Shown here piece after piece: positions 18,394 through 28,051 of a stretch of 64,000 nt of DNA. Within the stretch, counting starts at the first letter, position 1. Each line of letters starts with the position of its first letter. This stretch comes from Campylobacter gracilis (GTDB taxonomy: Bacteria > Campylobacterota > Campylobacteria > Campylobacterales > Campylobacteraceae): contig NZ_CP012196.1 of NCBI RefSeq assembly GCF_001190745.1, positions 1,302,001 to 1,366,000 on the forward strand, written 5' to 3'. The translations under genes and the position numbers were made by a program. The notes under the pieces are model-generated. The model did no database searches. It was not told where the DNA came from and worked only from the letters and a program-made list of their open reading frames with translations.

Positions 18394-18919
18394 AGCTTTA
18401 ATTCAAATTTTAATCGTAATTTTTAGCATCTTGCTTCTGGGCGGGATTATTTGGACGCTCTTTTGCCGCAACCTTCGCAGGCTTAGTTCGAGCTGTCTTG
18501 CCGCGATAGATGGGATAAGCGAAGCAAGCGCGATAAAAAGGCTTTCCGTGCGACCGTTTTTGTTCTGGCTGGAACGGTTTTTTATCTCGTGCGAGAGCCT
18601 TTGGTTCGATCAAAATTTCATCTACGTTTTTGACGGACAGAAGCTCGCGGCGAGGTATAAATTTGAGCAAATTTTAGCGTTTGAAGTCACAAAAATTCGG
18701 ATAAATCATGCTAGGATTTGGCGGATCCGCTTTGCGGGCGGCGCGAGCGAGCTTGAACGTAGCAGCGCGAACAAGCCTGAGCAAGACGGCGCAAGCGAAT
18801 ATAAATTTGTGCCCGCCGCTTCTATTTTTGAGCCGAGCTTTAAAGAATTTTTGCAAATTTTACGCGAGAAAAACCGAGGAGCAATCAAGACGGAGTCTAG
18901 ATTTTGGGAGACCGTTTAG
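18386..18919 (+). CDS. Small membrane-anchored protein, unknown
   Basis: A 177-residue protein with one N-terminal helix (about residues 5-27, LIQILIVIFSILLLGGIIW) followed by a soluble domain rich in aromatic residues (RPFLFWLERFFISCESLWF). No family was recognised. It overlaps the DUF4304-like gene upstream and is probably co-expressed with it. Confidence 0.6.
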   Translation: MAEALIQILIVIFSILLLGGIIWTLFCRNLRRLSSSCLAAIDGISEASAIKRLSVRPFLFWLERFFISCESLWFDQNFIYVFDGQKLAARYKFEQILAFEVTKIRINHARIWRIRFAGGASELERSSANKPEQDGASEYKFVPAASIFEPSFKEFLQILREKNRGAIKTESRFWETV

Positions 18920-19051
18920 CGCGGCAGAATTTTACAAAGCGATTTGCAAAAAATAGAAAAGGCGCGCAGCTTTCAGGCGCGATCGCCGCAAAGGGCGGCA
19001 AAAGCTACGCGCGAAACCGCAAGAGGCGATAAATAGACAAAAGGAGGCAAA

Positions 19052-19513
19052 ATGAAACGCTGGAGCAAGCTTGCAAAACGGCTTTACGAGCTCGTAGATG
19101 AAAGCATTGACTTTAAGCTCCACTGCACGGTTTATAGGATGCAAAGCAGGCGCGGCAGCACGGATTTGCCGCGATATTTTATCACGCTTGCTGGCGAGAT
19201 TATTTTTGACTACCCGAAGGATTTCGTGCAAAAAAGCGGCGGCATAAAAAGCCTAGCGCAGGGCGCTCTAACGAAAATTTATCCGTATGGTAACGATATA
19301 AGCGACATCGGCGAGCTTATCCGCGAATATATCGATACGCCCAAAGAGGAGTTGTTTGCAAAGCACTTTGATGCCGATGAGTGGGGGCTTGCAAATATCC
19401 TAAAGGCCGCCGACAAACGCATCGGCAAAAGGAGGCTGCAAATTTTAGCCAAAAACAAGAAAAATCAAGCGATGCAAAAGGTAATAGCGGCTAGATTGGA
19501 GGCTTTGCGATAA
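19052..19513 (+). CDS. SF0329-like small protein
   Basis: A 153-residue soluble protein behind AAAGGAGG. The pattern WSKLxKRL at the start, YRMQSRRGSTDLPRYFITL and IREYIDTPKEEL with the C-terminal ADKRIGKRRL resembles the SF0329 family of uncharacterised proteins; this is from memory, not a search. Function unknown. It stands alone between the DUF4304 pair and a methyltransferase. Confidence 0.6.
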   Translation: MKRWSKLAKRLYELVDESIDFKLHCTVYRMQSRRGSTDLPRYFITLAGEIIFDYPKDFVQKSGGIKSLAQGALTKIYPYGNDISDIGELIREYIDTPKEELFAKHFDADEWGLANILKAADKRIGKRRLQILAKNKKNQAMQKVIAARLEALR

Positions 19514-19786
19514 ATTTGAGCGGCGATTTAAATGCGGAGCGAACAAGTGCGGACGACAGACTAAAAATTTTGATTTATGAGCGGACTTTTAAAATTTAAC
19601 TGCGATCGTTCGGTGAAAATTTAAAGAATTTCGAGCAGATAAAATACGCAGGGGTGGGCTTGCCTTAGCACTTCTCGCCGGGTAGTTTGAAATTTCGGGC
19701 GGATTTGGGCGTGGCGCATAAAATTACGCTAAAATTTAACGAAAAAATCGGTGCGATCTGCTCGCAAAATTTTAGAAAGGATAGTT

Positions 19787-20596
19787 ATGATTTTAGCTTC
19801 AAACTACGATGAGATCGACTTTGGCGCGCTTTATAAGGCGCAAAAGGCAAAAAGCTCATTCGGCAAAAAACTGGCCGAGCATTGGGACAAAAAGGCGCCC
19901 AGCTTCAACGAGGGCGTGATGAAAAGCGCCTACGCGCGCGAGTTTATAGACAAGGTCGATTTTTCGGACGCTTCGACGCTGCTTGATTTTGCGTGCGGAG
20001 CGGGCGCGCTTAGCATCGCCGCAGCGGATAAGCTGGAGCGGATCTACGGCTTTGACTTTTCGCCTAAGATGCTCGAGTTTGCCAAGAAAAACGCTCAAAC
20101 TTACGGCGCAAAAAATATAAAATTTGCACAAAAAGCCTTCGAAGACGACTGGTCGGACGTGCCCGCGTGCGATATCGTCTTTGCCTCGCGCTGCCTCGAG
20201 GTGGACGATCTAAAAACCGCGCTTAATAAGCTTCTTTCAAAGACCAAAAAGGCGCTTTACATCACGTTTAAGGTGGGTGGCAGCTTCGTGGACGGGGATA
20301 TTTTAGACGCGATAGGGCGCGAAGTGGAGCAAAAGCCCGACTTCGTTTATCTTTTAAACATCCTGTTTCAAATGGGCTATCTGCCGAGTCTCAGCTATAT
20401 CAAAGCCTGGTGTCACGGCGGTGCGGCGAAAAGCGCGGAGGAGTTTGTGCAAAAGACGCGCTGGATGCTAGGCGGTGAGCTAAACGAAGCGGAGGAGGCG
20501 AGACTGGCGGAGTATTTTAACAGCGGCAAATACGAGCCAAAGCGAGATTTTATGCACTGGGCGTTCGTGCGGGTGGATAAAACGGATGAGCTTTAG
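19787..20596 (+). CDS. Class I SAM-dependent methyltransferase
   Basis: A 269-residue Rossmann-fold methyltransferase. Motif I is LLDFACGAGALSIAAAD, the acidic end of strand 2 is YGFDFSP, and the motif after is DIVFASRCLEV. I take the ATG at 19787 because AAAGGA lies 6 bp upstream; a GTG 36 bp earlier would add residues without a ribosome site. The substrate is unknown; the sequence is closest in style to small-molecule/tRNA-type methyltransferases. Confidence 0.85.
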   Translation: MILASNYDEIDFGALYKAQKAKSSFGKKLAEHWDKKAPSFNEGVMKSAYAREFIDKVDFSDASTLLDFACGAGALSIAAADKLERIYGFDFSPKMLEFAKKNAQTYGAKNIKFAQKAFEDDWSDVPACDIVFASRCLEVDDLKTALNKLLSKTKKALYITFKVGGSFVDGDILDAIGREVEQKPDFVYLLNILFQMGYLPSLSYIKAWCHGGAAKSAEEFVQKTRWMLGGELNEAEEARLAEYFNSGKYEPKRDFMHWAFVRVDKTDEL

Positions 20597-20863
20597 CTTG
20601 GTTGCCTTATTTTATGAATGAAGCAAGATAAATTTTGAAGCTAAATTTAGCTAGAAGCGGAGTGTAAATTTAGCCTGCCAAAAATTTTATCGATAAAATT
20701 GCAAGAGCCGGTAAGTATTCATTTTTAAAAATTTAATGCAAAATCGAGATTGTTTGCCTGCTAAAAAAGAAGCAAGCCAAAAAAATCTCGCTTCATTAAA
20801 TTTAAAACGCCACGGAGTAAAAAAGCAAAATTTGAGCTAAAATAACCGAGAAAGGCAGTAAAA

Positions 20864-21259
20864 ATGCAAATGCAAATGCAAAAAGACAAAATCCCCGCGG
20901 ACATCAGCCAAATTCCGCAAGAAATTTTAAAAAGTTACGATAGATTTCGCTTTTGTAGATATCTGTTTTTCGGGACGCTTTTGACCTTCCTGATTTATAT
21001 CGTCGTGTTTCTTGCGTTTGTAAATGATGCGCCTATAATGTCGTTTTTATGCATGCTCGCGCTATCTGCGATAAATATACTCGTCTGCCTAAACAGGCTG
21101 AAGTATAAAACTTATATGGATACATGTGGCTGCGATATTTTACGTTCTTTATGCTTTGGTCGGATTTTATTTACAGATAAAATATCACATAGACTGGGAT
21201 ACACGTCAGATTATACCTGCTATTTTTATCGCTATTCCGGTGGCGATAATAACATATAA
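20864..21259 (+). pseudogene. Membrane protein, 5' part of a frameshifted gene
   Basis: The frame encodes a Lys/Gln-rich start (MQMQMQKDK) and two hydrophobic helices (about residues 32-75). After YKTYM it turns into unlikely sequence (TCGCDILRSLCF) and stops. The other frame takes over with helices from 21114 on. Removing one A from the AAAA at 21107-21110 joins the two halves smoothly (YKLIWIHVAAIF), giving a protein of about 350 residues. It is either a real mutation or an indel error. Confidence 0.55.
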
Positions 21260-21926
21260 CGCAAATCCGGAATTTGACGCCGATGAGACCGTGTATCTAC
21301 CGGCACCAAAATCGCAAGCAAAAATCGGCGGAGCCATCGCTGATAAAATTTCCGGCGAGCAAAATTTTAATAAAACAAACGGCGAGGCGCAAGCTACCCA
21401 AGATGAAACCGCTAAATTTGAGCAAAATTTTAATGACGCGAGCCTTGAAGCAGAATCTATCCAAAGCAAAGAGGAGGCGCTAGAGTACGGCAAAGCTCTA
21501 ACACGAATTGCAAAAAATTTAAAGCAAAAATATCAACTTCACCGTTTGATCAGATTTACTTTCGCGAGTTTTGCGACAACGGTTTTTTTGATTTTATTTT
21601 TACCAAATTCGTACGAATTACACTGGGCGTTTATAATTAGCGTCGTTTGCACGATTATATTTTTCTTTTCAAAACGCAGATACAGTAAACTTTTCGTAGA
21701 AAATCCCAAAAAAAGCAATACGATTTTCGCGATAGAAAATTTTGCGATTGTGACGCTAGTTTTGTATCTCCCACTCTCGGAATTGCTCTTTTCTCAAGGA
21801 CGAAGTTACGATAATATGGCTCTAATTCTTGGGTATCTGTATTTGCCGATAGCTCCGATATTGTTTATAACGACCATCGTTTGCCTAGCACGCAACTTAA
21901 GCGTTTATAAAGAGATAAAAGAGTGA
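21126..21926 (+). pseudogene. Membrane protein, 3' part of the frameshifted gene
   Basis: The frame holds two helices (FYVLYALVGFYLQI and IIPAIFIAIPVAIIT), a hydrophilic segment of about 100 residues rich in Asn, Gln and Glu, then four more helices. The apparent GTG start at 21126 has no ribosome site and overlaps the upstream frame by 134 bp, so it is not an independent gene. The family is not recognised. Confidence 0.55.
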
Positions 21927-22217
21927 AATTAGTAAAATTTAAACGAATTTTTAAATAACTTTATCGCGCAAATATATTTCATCAGCTCCTTGTCTAAGTA
22001 TTCTTTTGCTGTGGAATGACAGCTTAAATTTAGAATTTAAATCAATCCAAAGCAGCACTTTGCGTCTTTAAATTTGCAAGCCCGCCATCTAAATATATCT
22101 ATATTATCTGCGTTCATTAAAACGCTTTAAATTAGCTGAGTGTAGAAGTAAGAATAAAGAAGCGTGGATATTTTAGGCATAGCAAATGCGTTTAAATTTG
22201 ATCTTAAACGCTCAAGG

Positions 22218-23849
22218 CTACTGCGTTAGCTTGCATTTCAGCGCCTCTTGTAAAAGTGCATTGGCTACTACTCTCTCCTTTTTTACGAAGATAAAATTTT
22301 CGCCGTATTCGCTCTGCAACTCGCTTTGCGGATCGGCACCCGTATGCATCACTATGATATTTGCTTTTAAATTAGAGCCGTTTAGCATCTTAGCGACGAT
22401 GTCGAGCTTTTGCTGATTTGCGATCGTTAGGATGATGACCGACGCATCGCGCGCATGCAGCTCGTCGATCGCGGTTTTTTGCATTATATTTACAAAGTAT
22501 ATGTTCTCTCCGCGCGATTTGCCCAGATCCACAAGCTCTAAATCACTCTCGGCGACTACGTATAGCAGCCCCTGATCTTTAAGGCGTAGCACAACTTCTT
22601 GCCCTATCCTGCCGTAGCCTGCTACAATGATGTGATTTTTCATCGGCGGGATTTGAGTTTTATGCTCCTCATCCTCGAGCTTTTCGACCTTGGACTCGAA
22701 ACGGTTGGCGATTTTGTTTAAATTTTTAAGAATAAACGGCGTTAAAATCATCGTCGCTGTTACGACTGTAATTAAAATTTGCCCATTTTCCTTACTTAGC
22801 ATATCGCGGCTCATCAACAGCGAAAAGATCGCAAGCGCAAACTCACCTATCTGGCATAGCGACAGCGCCGCTTTTAGCGCTATCCTTTTGCCGGTCGAGA
22901 GAAATAAGATCGCATAAATCACAACCGTTTTAAGCGCCATTATAACGATAATAGCGAGCAGGATTAGCCCATAGTGCGAGACGATGACTTCAAAATTTAT
23001 CTGCATGCCAATCGTGATGAAAAAAAGTCCCAGCAGTATGTCTCGAAACGGCGTCAGATCGGCCTCTATCTCATGTTTATACTCGGTTTCTGCGATGAGC
23101 ATGCCTGCGATGAATGCGCCCAGCGTGTACGAAAAGCCAAAAACATGCGCCAAAAAGCTAGCCCCCACGACGGTAAAAAGGATGGTCGCGATGAAAATTT
23201 CTTTAGAATTTGTCCTTACGACGTAGTAGAGGAAGCGGTTAAAAGCAAATTTACCGAGCACGAAAAGGATCACTACCACTATGGCGGCGCTTACGGCGGT
23301 TTTTAAGATTAGATAGTTCACGGGGGTATTGTCAGTCGAGCCGAATATGTCTATCATCAGCAAAATAGGGATGACGGCGAGGTCTTGAAATAGCAGGATC
23401 CCAAGCACCTTGCGCCCGTAGTTTTGGTTGATTTCGCCTGTTTCGTTGAGTGTTTTTAGCACGATCGCCGTAGAGCTAAGCGCGAGCGCAAGCCCGATAA
23501 TCATCACGGTTTTTATGTTTCCGCCGAAAGCTTGATCGATGATGAGCGCTAGAATAATACCGGTGCCGAGCACTTGGAGCATGCCGTTAAAAAATACGTC
23601 CTTTTTCATACTCATCAGGTGATGGAAGCTAAACTCAAGCCCGATGGTAAACATCAAAAAGACGATGCCAAATTCTGCCAGCTCAGACATATGGGCGTTT
23701 TCGACACTGCTTAAGCTATATATCTGCGAAAAGCACACGCCCGCGACGATATATCCGATGATAGTGGGAATTTCAAAAATTTTAAAGACGATATTTAGTA
23801 CTATCGCAAGCGCGGTGATCGCAAGAAATAGCTCTATAACAAGCTCCAT
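22218..23849 (-). CDS. Kef-type monovalent cation:proton antiporter (CPA2)
   Basis: A 543-residue inner-membrane antiporter. Residues 1-380 hold about 12 helices of the Na/H-exchanger fold, with GLALALSSTAIVLKTL and AFIAGMLIAETEYKHEIE as family markers. Residues 400-520 are a TrkA-N (RCK) nucleotide-binding domain with GYGRIGQEVV. It probably exports K+ or Na+ in exchange for protons and is gated by NAD(H) or glutathione-like ligands. The start is ATG behind AGGGAG; no partner gene is adjacent. Confidence 0.9.
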   Translation of the reverse strand: MELVIELFLAITALAIVLNIVFKIFEIPTIIGYIVAGVCFSQIYSLSSVENAHMSELAEFGIVFLMFTIGLEFSFHHLMSMKKDVFFNGMLQVLGTGIILALIIDQAFGGNIKTVMIIGLALALSSTAIVLKTLNETGEINQNYGRKVLGILLFQDLAVIPILLMIDIFGSTDNTPVNYLILKTAVSAAIVVVILFVLGKFAFNRFLYYVVRTNSKEIFIATILFTVVGASFLAHVFGFSYTLGAFIAGMLIAETEYKHEIEADLTPFRDILLGLFFITIGMQINFEVIVSHYGLILLAIIVIMALKTVVIYAILFLSTGKRIALKAALSLCQIGEFALAIFSLLMSRDMLSKENGQILITVVTATMILTPFILKNLNKIANRFESKVEKLEDEEHKTQIPPMKNHIIVAGYGRIGQEVVLRLKDQGLLYVVAESDLELVDLGKSRGENIYFVNIMQKTAIDELHARDASVIILTIANQQKLDIVAKMLNGSNLKANIIVMHTGADPQSELQSEYGENFIFVKKERVVANALLQEALKCKLTQ

Positions 23850-24340
23850 TAACTCCCTTTTTTGTAAAATTGTGCATAAAATTTAGCGCTAAATTTATTG
23901 TCAAATTTTACATTATCCGCGACCATTTATCGGAGGCGATATATCGATTAAATTTTATATTTTCATATAAATTTACGGGTAAATTTTATAATGTGATTTT
24001 ACTAAAATCCCGCTTAAAAATAGAGAAATTATGTCGCACTTTATCGCTAAATTTAGAGGTTCGCGACAAAATTTTAAAATCTAACACGACTTAGAATTTT
24101 AAATTTTAAAGCTAAATTATATCAAGGCGGTTTTTAAATTTAATCGCAAGAAAATTCGCCCGGGTTTACGCTTAGCGCAACTTTAAATTTAACGCGCCTA
24201 CAAATCCGCACTGAAAGTCAAAATTTATCGCTTTAATCTACGCTTAAGAGGCGATCTTGCTTTTTGATAGCATTAAAATTTCAGCTTATAGCGCCAGGAT
24301 CTGATTTTTGCTGAGCTTTAAAATCTTTATCTTGCAGATC
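23850..24340. other. Intergenic region without a gene
   Basis: 491 bp between the antiporter start and the hspR stop, both on the minus strand. AT-rich with many AAATTT words; the left part presumably carries the antiporter promoter. No RNA gene was recognised. Confidence 0.6.
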
Positions 24341-24652
24341 CTAGTCTGTCTCTCCGCCAAGCTCTAAAATTCTAGCTCGCAGCTCCTCAATCTCGCGCTC
24401 ATACTCGGCGATCCTTTCTTGCAGGCGAAAGATCACGTCCACGCCCGCAAGATTGACGCCTAGTTCCTTTGTAAGGTTTAAAATCATACGTATGCGGTCC
24501 ATATCATGCGCCGAGTACAGGCGCATCTTACCCTCAGTGCGCCCCGGACTCACGAGCCCTTCGCGCTCGTATTGCCGCAGCGTCTGCGGATGGATATCTA
24601 GGACTTTCGAGACTATCGATATGAGATAAACTGGTTCGTCGTAATCATGCAT
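24341..24652 (-). CDS. hspR: HspR, MerR-type heat-shock repressor
   Basis: A 103-residue DNA-binding repressor of chaperone genes. The winged helix spans about residues 8-75 with the HspR-typical VLDIHPQTLRQYEREGLV and TEGKMRLYS, followed by a C-terminal coiled coil (ERIAEYEREIEELRARIL). It lies 12 bp downstream of cbpA in the same direction, the order known from C. jejuni. It should repress its own operon and clpB through the HAIR-like sites at 25625 and 56994. Confidence 0.92.
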   Translation of the reverse strand: MHDYDEPVYLISIVSKVLDIHPQTLRQYEREGLVSPGRTEGKMRLYSAHDMDRIRMILNLTKELGVNLAGVDVIFRLQERIAEYEREIEELRARILELGGETD

Positions 24653-24664
24653 TTTGATGCCTCC

Positions 24665-25579
24665 TTATAGCTTTTGCAGCGCGGCTTTGACGTCCTCATC
24701 CAGCGAATCGACGTCGGGCAAAACGACATTTACCACCGCGTATAGATCGCCTAAAATTTTACTCTTGCGATTTTGCACGCCGTAGCCTTTTAGGCGGTAT
24801 TTCTGCCCGTTTTTGGTATTCTTTGCAATCTTTATCGTTGCGCTTTTGCTCGGCGTCGAAATTTCTACCTTTCCGCCAAACATCGCTGTTTTCAAAGGAA
24901 CGTCGATTGTTTTGAAAAGATCGTCGCCTTCGCGGCTGTACTCGGCGCTTGGCGCGATTTTTATCTCTAAAATTAGATCGCCGCTTTGAGCGCCTGATTT
25001 TTGTCCTTTACCCCTGATGCGCAGCTTCTCACCCGCATTGATGCCCGCAGGTACTTTAAATTTAACCGTCTCGCCGCTTATGCGCACGCTCATCTCGCCG
25101 CCTTGTATCGCGGTTTCAAAAGGAATTTCAATCGAGCTATGCGTATCTAGACTCTGCGCGCCGCCAAAGCCGCCGCCGAAACTACTGCCGCTAAAGCCAC
25201 TAAAACCTTCGCCACCGCCGAAAGAGCTGAAACTAAATCCGCCGCGCGAGCCTGCGCTTTTTGCGCCGAAGGAGCCGCCGAAAATGCTGTTTAGGATGTC
25301 GTTTAGATCGCCCATGTTCGCCGAGCCCTGCGCGAAATCGTGGAAATTCTGCCCGCCAAACATCTCGTCGCCGTGGCGGTCATACTGCGCCCGCTTTTTC
25401 TCGTCGCTTAAAATTTCATACGCAGCGTTGATCTCTTTAAATTTATCCTCAGCTCCGGGCTCTTTATTGATATCTGGGTGATACTTACGAGCTAGCCTGC
25501 GGTAAGCTTTTTTAATCTCCTCGGCGCTTGCTGATTTATCCACGCCTAAGGTTTCGTATAAACTGCTTGTGCTTGCCAT
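24665..25579 (-). CDS. cbpA: CbpA/DnaJ-type co-chaperone
   Basis: A 304-residue J-protein of the CbpA class. The J-domain (about 5-70) carries HPD in [10 protein letters not shown] long Gly/Phe/Ser-rich linker (about 75-140) follows, then two C-terminal substrate-binding barrels. The zinc finger of true DnaJ is absent. It stimulates DnaK ATPase and binds unfolded proteins. First gene of the cbpA-hspR operon, behind a HAIR-like operator. Confidence 0.92.
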   Translation of the reverse strand: MASTSSLYETLGVDKSASAEEIKKAYRRLARKYHPDINKEPGAEDKFKEINAAYEILSDEKKRAQYDRHGDEMFGGQNFHDFAQGSANMGDLNDILNSIFGGSFGAKSAGSRGGFSFSSFGGGEGFSGFSGSSFGGGFGGAQSLDTHSSIEIPFETAIQGGEMSVRISGETVKFKVPAGINAGEKLRIRGKGQKSGAQSGDLILEIKIAPSAEYSREGDDLFKTIDVPLKTAMFGGKVEISTPSKSATIKIAKNTKNGQKYRLKGYGVQNRKSKILGDLYAVVNVVLPDVDSLDEDVKAALQKL

Positions 25580-25610
25580 TTTAATCCTTAAAATCTTAAA
25601 ATTTATGTAG

Positions 25611-25645
25611 ATTATATCATAAAACTTTAGTGAGTGTCAATCAAG
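25611..25645 (-). promoter_or_regulatory. cbpA-hspR promoter with HAIR-like HspR operator
   Basis: Read on the minus strand: TTGACA (25640-25635), 18 bp, TATAAT (25616-25611). Over the -35 box lies CTTGATT-N7-ACTAAAG (25645-25625), one mismatch per half-site from the HAIR consensus CTTGAGT-N7-ACTCAAG. This fits HspR autorepression. Confidence 0.75.
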
Positions 25646-25747
25646 TTTGCTAAATTCTATTTATAAATTTTAATTTTGCGTTAAGAATATATTAGCGGAC
25701 AAAATTTATAATTCCGCCAAAATTTCATTATCACAAAGGAAGCAAAA

Positions 25748-27169
25748 ATGAAAAAATCGATCATCATATCGATAGCTTTAGCAGGTACGCTTTTTGGCGC
25801 CAGTATCGACATTAAAGAAGCTCCAAGCAATTATGAGCGCGTAAATCCGGGCTTTAATCAAGATGTCGTGCTTTCGTATCACAGCTCGCTTGCGGACGTA
25901 AAAAAATCCGTCGTCAATATCGCAACTAAAACCAAGATCAAAGCAGGTAATAGTCCGATGTCGCAGATGTTTGACGATCCGTTTTTTAAGCAATTTTTCG
26001 ACTTTGACATTCCGCAACAGCAGGAGCGCGAAGGAAGCTCGCTAGGCTCTGGTGTCATCATCTCCGAAGACGGCTATATCGTAACTAATAATCACGTGAT
26101 AGAAAATGCCGACGAGATCGTAGTTACGCTATTAGAAGGCGATAAGGAATATAAAGCCAAGGTAATCGGCACCGACCCTAAAACCGACCTTGCAATCATC
26201 AAAATCGACGAAAAAAATCTCTCTGCGGTTAAATTTGCCGACTCGTCCAAGGCTATGGAGGGCGACATTGTATTTGCTATCGGAAATCCTTTCGGTGTGG
26301 GCGGCACCATCACTCAAGGCATCATCTCGGCGCTAAATAAAAACAATATCGGACTAAATCAATATGAAAATTTCATCCAAACCGACGCTTCGATCAACCC
26401 GGGCAACTCAGGCGGCGCGCTAGTGGATAGTCGCGGCGCGCTTTTGGGGATAAATTCCGCTATTTTAAGTCGCGGCGGCGGAAATAACGGCGTAGGCTTC
26501 GCAATCCCTTCAAATATGGTAAAAGAGATTGCTGAAAAGCTCATCACAAACGGCAAGATCGAGCGTGGCTTTATAGGCGTCACGATCTCGGATATGTCTA
26601 AAGACCAAAAAGAGCTCTATGAAAGCAAAGAGGGCGCGCTAATCTCAAGCGTAGAAAAGGATATGCCAGCCGATAAAGCAGGTATCAAGCGCGGCGATTT
26701 GATTACCAAAATAAACGGCAAATCTATCAAAAATGCCAACGAATTAAAGAATTTAATCGGCTCAATGGCTCCGGGAAGCTCAGTGGATGTAGAATTTGAG
26801 CGCGACGGCAAAAGCAAGAGCACGACTATCAAGCTAGACGCGATGAAATCCGACTCCACCACCTTAGGCTCAGCCGGCGAAAACTCGAAAAGCGCTATAG
26901 AGGGGCTAAAGCTAAGGACGTTAAATGACAGCTTGCGCCGCAAATATAACCTCGACGACGATGTCTCGGGCGCCCTCGTCTTAAGTGTCAAAGATGGCTC
27001 AAAAGCCGATGATTACGGCTTTGAGGTAGGCGACGTGATCATCCAAGTCGGTCAAAACGATGTCAAAAGCTCAGACGACTTCGATCGGTATATCAAAGAT
27101 TACAAGGGCAAAAAGACCCTAGTCTGGGTTATCAGACGCGGAATTCCGCAAGGTCTTGTAATCCGCTAA
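25748..27169 (+). CDS. htrA: HtrA/DegQ periplasmic serine protease-chaperone
   Basis: A 473-residue trypsin-like protease that degrades or refolds misfolded periplasmic proteins; in C. jejuni and H. pylori HtrA is also secreted and cleaves host E-cadherin. Signal peptide to about residue 18. The catalytic triad is His in TNNHVIE (about 116), Asp in KTDLAIIK (about 147) and Ser in GNSGGALV (about 220). Two PDZ domains follow (about 275-365 and 385-470). It is divergent from cbpA-hspR with 168 bp between the genes. Confidence 0.95.
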   Translation: MKKSIIISIALAGTLFGASIDIKEAPSNYERVNPGFNQDVVLSYHSSLADVKKSVVNIATKTKIKAGNSPMSQMFDDPFFKQFFDFDIPQQQEREGSSLGSGVIISEDGYIVTNNHVIENADEIVVTLLEGDKEYKAKVIGTDPKTDLAIIKIDEKNLSAVKFADSSKAMEGDIVFAIGNPFGVGGTITQGIISALNKNNIGLNQYENFIQTDASINPGNSGGALVDSRGALLGINSAILSRGGGNNGVGFAIPSNMVKEIAEKLITNGKIERGFIGVTISDMSKDQKELYESKEGALISSVEKDMPADKAGIKRGDLITKINGKSIKNANELKNLIGSMAPGSSVDVEFERDGKSKSTTIKLDAMKSDSTTLGSAGENSKSAIEGLKLRTLNDSLRRKYNLDDDVSGALVLSVKDGSKADDYGFEVGDVIIQVGQNDVKSSDDFDRYIKDYKGKKTLVWVIRRGIPQGLVIR

Positions 27170-27989
27170 GCTTGGTCCGCCAGGCTTTAACGGCAAGAAA
27201 CGCGCAAGCATTAAAATTCAACCGCGGCAAGCCCAGCTCAAAGCATTAGCGGAGCTTACAAATAAGCTAGCAGAAGCTTTTGAGATTTTGGGCTTTTTGA
27301 CAAGCGGAATTCCTAGCTTTCGAGCGTAAGATACACATAAACTATAAAAATGGGCTTTTGGTGAGCATTAAAAGCTGCCGAAAGCCCTCCTGTTATTTCA
27401 AGTACCTCTGAAAGTCCTCTGTTATTTTAAACAGCTCCGAAAGCCCTTTGCCATTTTGAATACAACTGAAAGCCCAGATTTTTCGCTTAAAATTTTTAGA
27501 ATTTTGCTTTTTTGCTTTTGTTTTCACTTATAATTTTTAAAATTTAACCCTCCACGCCGCTACTTTATCGTTTTTATCGCCTCGTCTGGAACTTGCTTTA
27601 AAATTTTAATCTCTTTGCCAACGACATATCGCAGAAGCATGTGCTTATAGTCTAGAATTGCTTCAAATTTTAATTCCTCTTGTATATTACTTCACTTTAA
27701 ATTCTACAAATCCAAATTTATAAAATTTATGCCCTACCCTATTTCTCATTATCAGAAACTGCTGCCTTTTTATTCTAGCGCTTTTCTCGCAGCGACGCTT
27801 CTTGGGAATTCCGCTAGCTAAATTTTAAGGTCGGAATTTTAAAATTCCATCATTTTGTAATCGTAATTTTTCGTTTAAGCTTCGATAACAAAAATAAGCT
27901 GAAATTTTACTTTATTATCGAAAACGTTGCATCACAATACCCATTTTTTCGCATTAAGCTACCTTTCATTAGAAATTTTATTAAATTTA
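27170..27989. other. Intergenic region before the autotransporter
   Basis: About 820 bp with no supported gene. It contains a short tandem repeat (27375-27475) and otherwise AT-rich, AAATTT-containing sequence. No RNA gene was recognised. Confidence 0.6.
27375..27475. repeat. Degenerate tandem repeat, 29-31 bp unit
   Basis: Units start at 27375, 27406, 27435 and 27464 with the common core CYGAAAGYCCT followed by TGTTATTT-like sequence; the last unit is partial. Spacing is 31, 29 and 29 bp. Confidence 0.7.
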
Positions 27990-28017
27990 TTGTAAATAGG
28001 TATTTTTATAGTATAAT
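27990..28017 (+). promoter_or_regulatory. Promoter of the autotransporter gene
   Basis: TTGTAA (27990-27995), 16 bp, TATAAT (28012-28017), followed by a short leader to the ATG at 28052. The -10 box overlaps the frame upstream of 28052, which rules out an earlier start codon. Confidence 0.6.
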
Positions 28018-28051
28018 GAATAGTTTTTATTTTTTACGAAGGATTACAACT

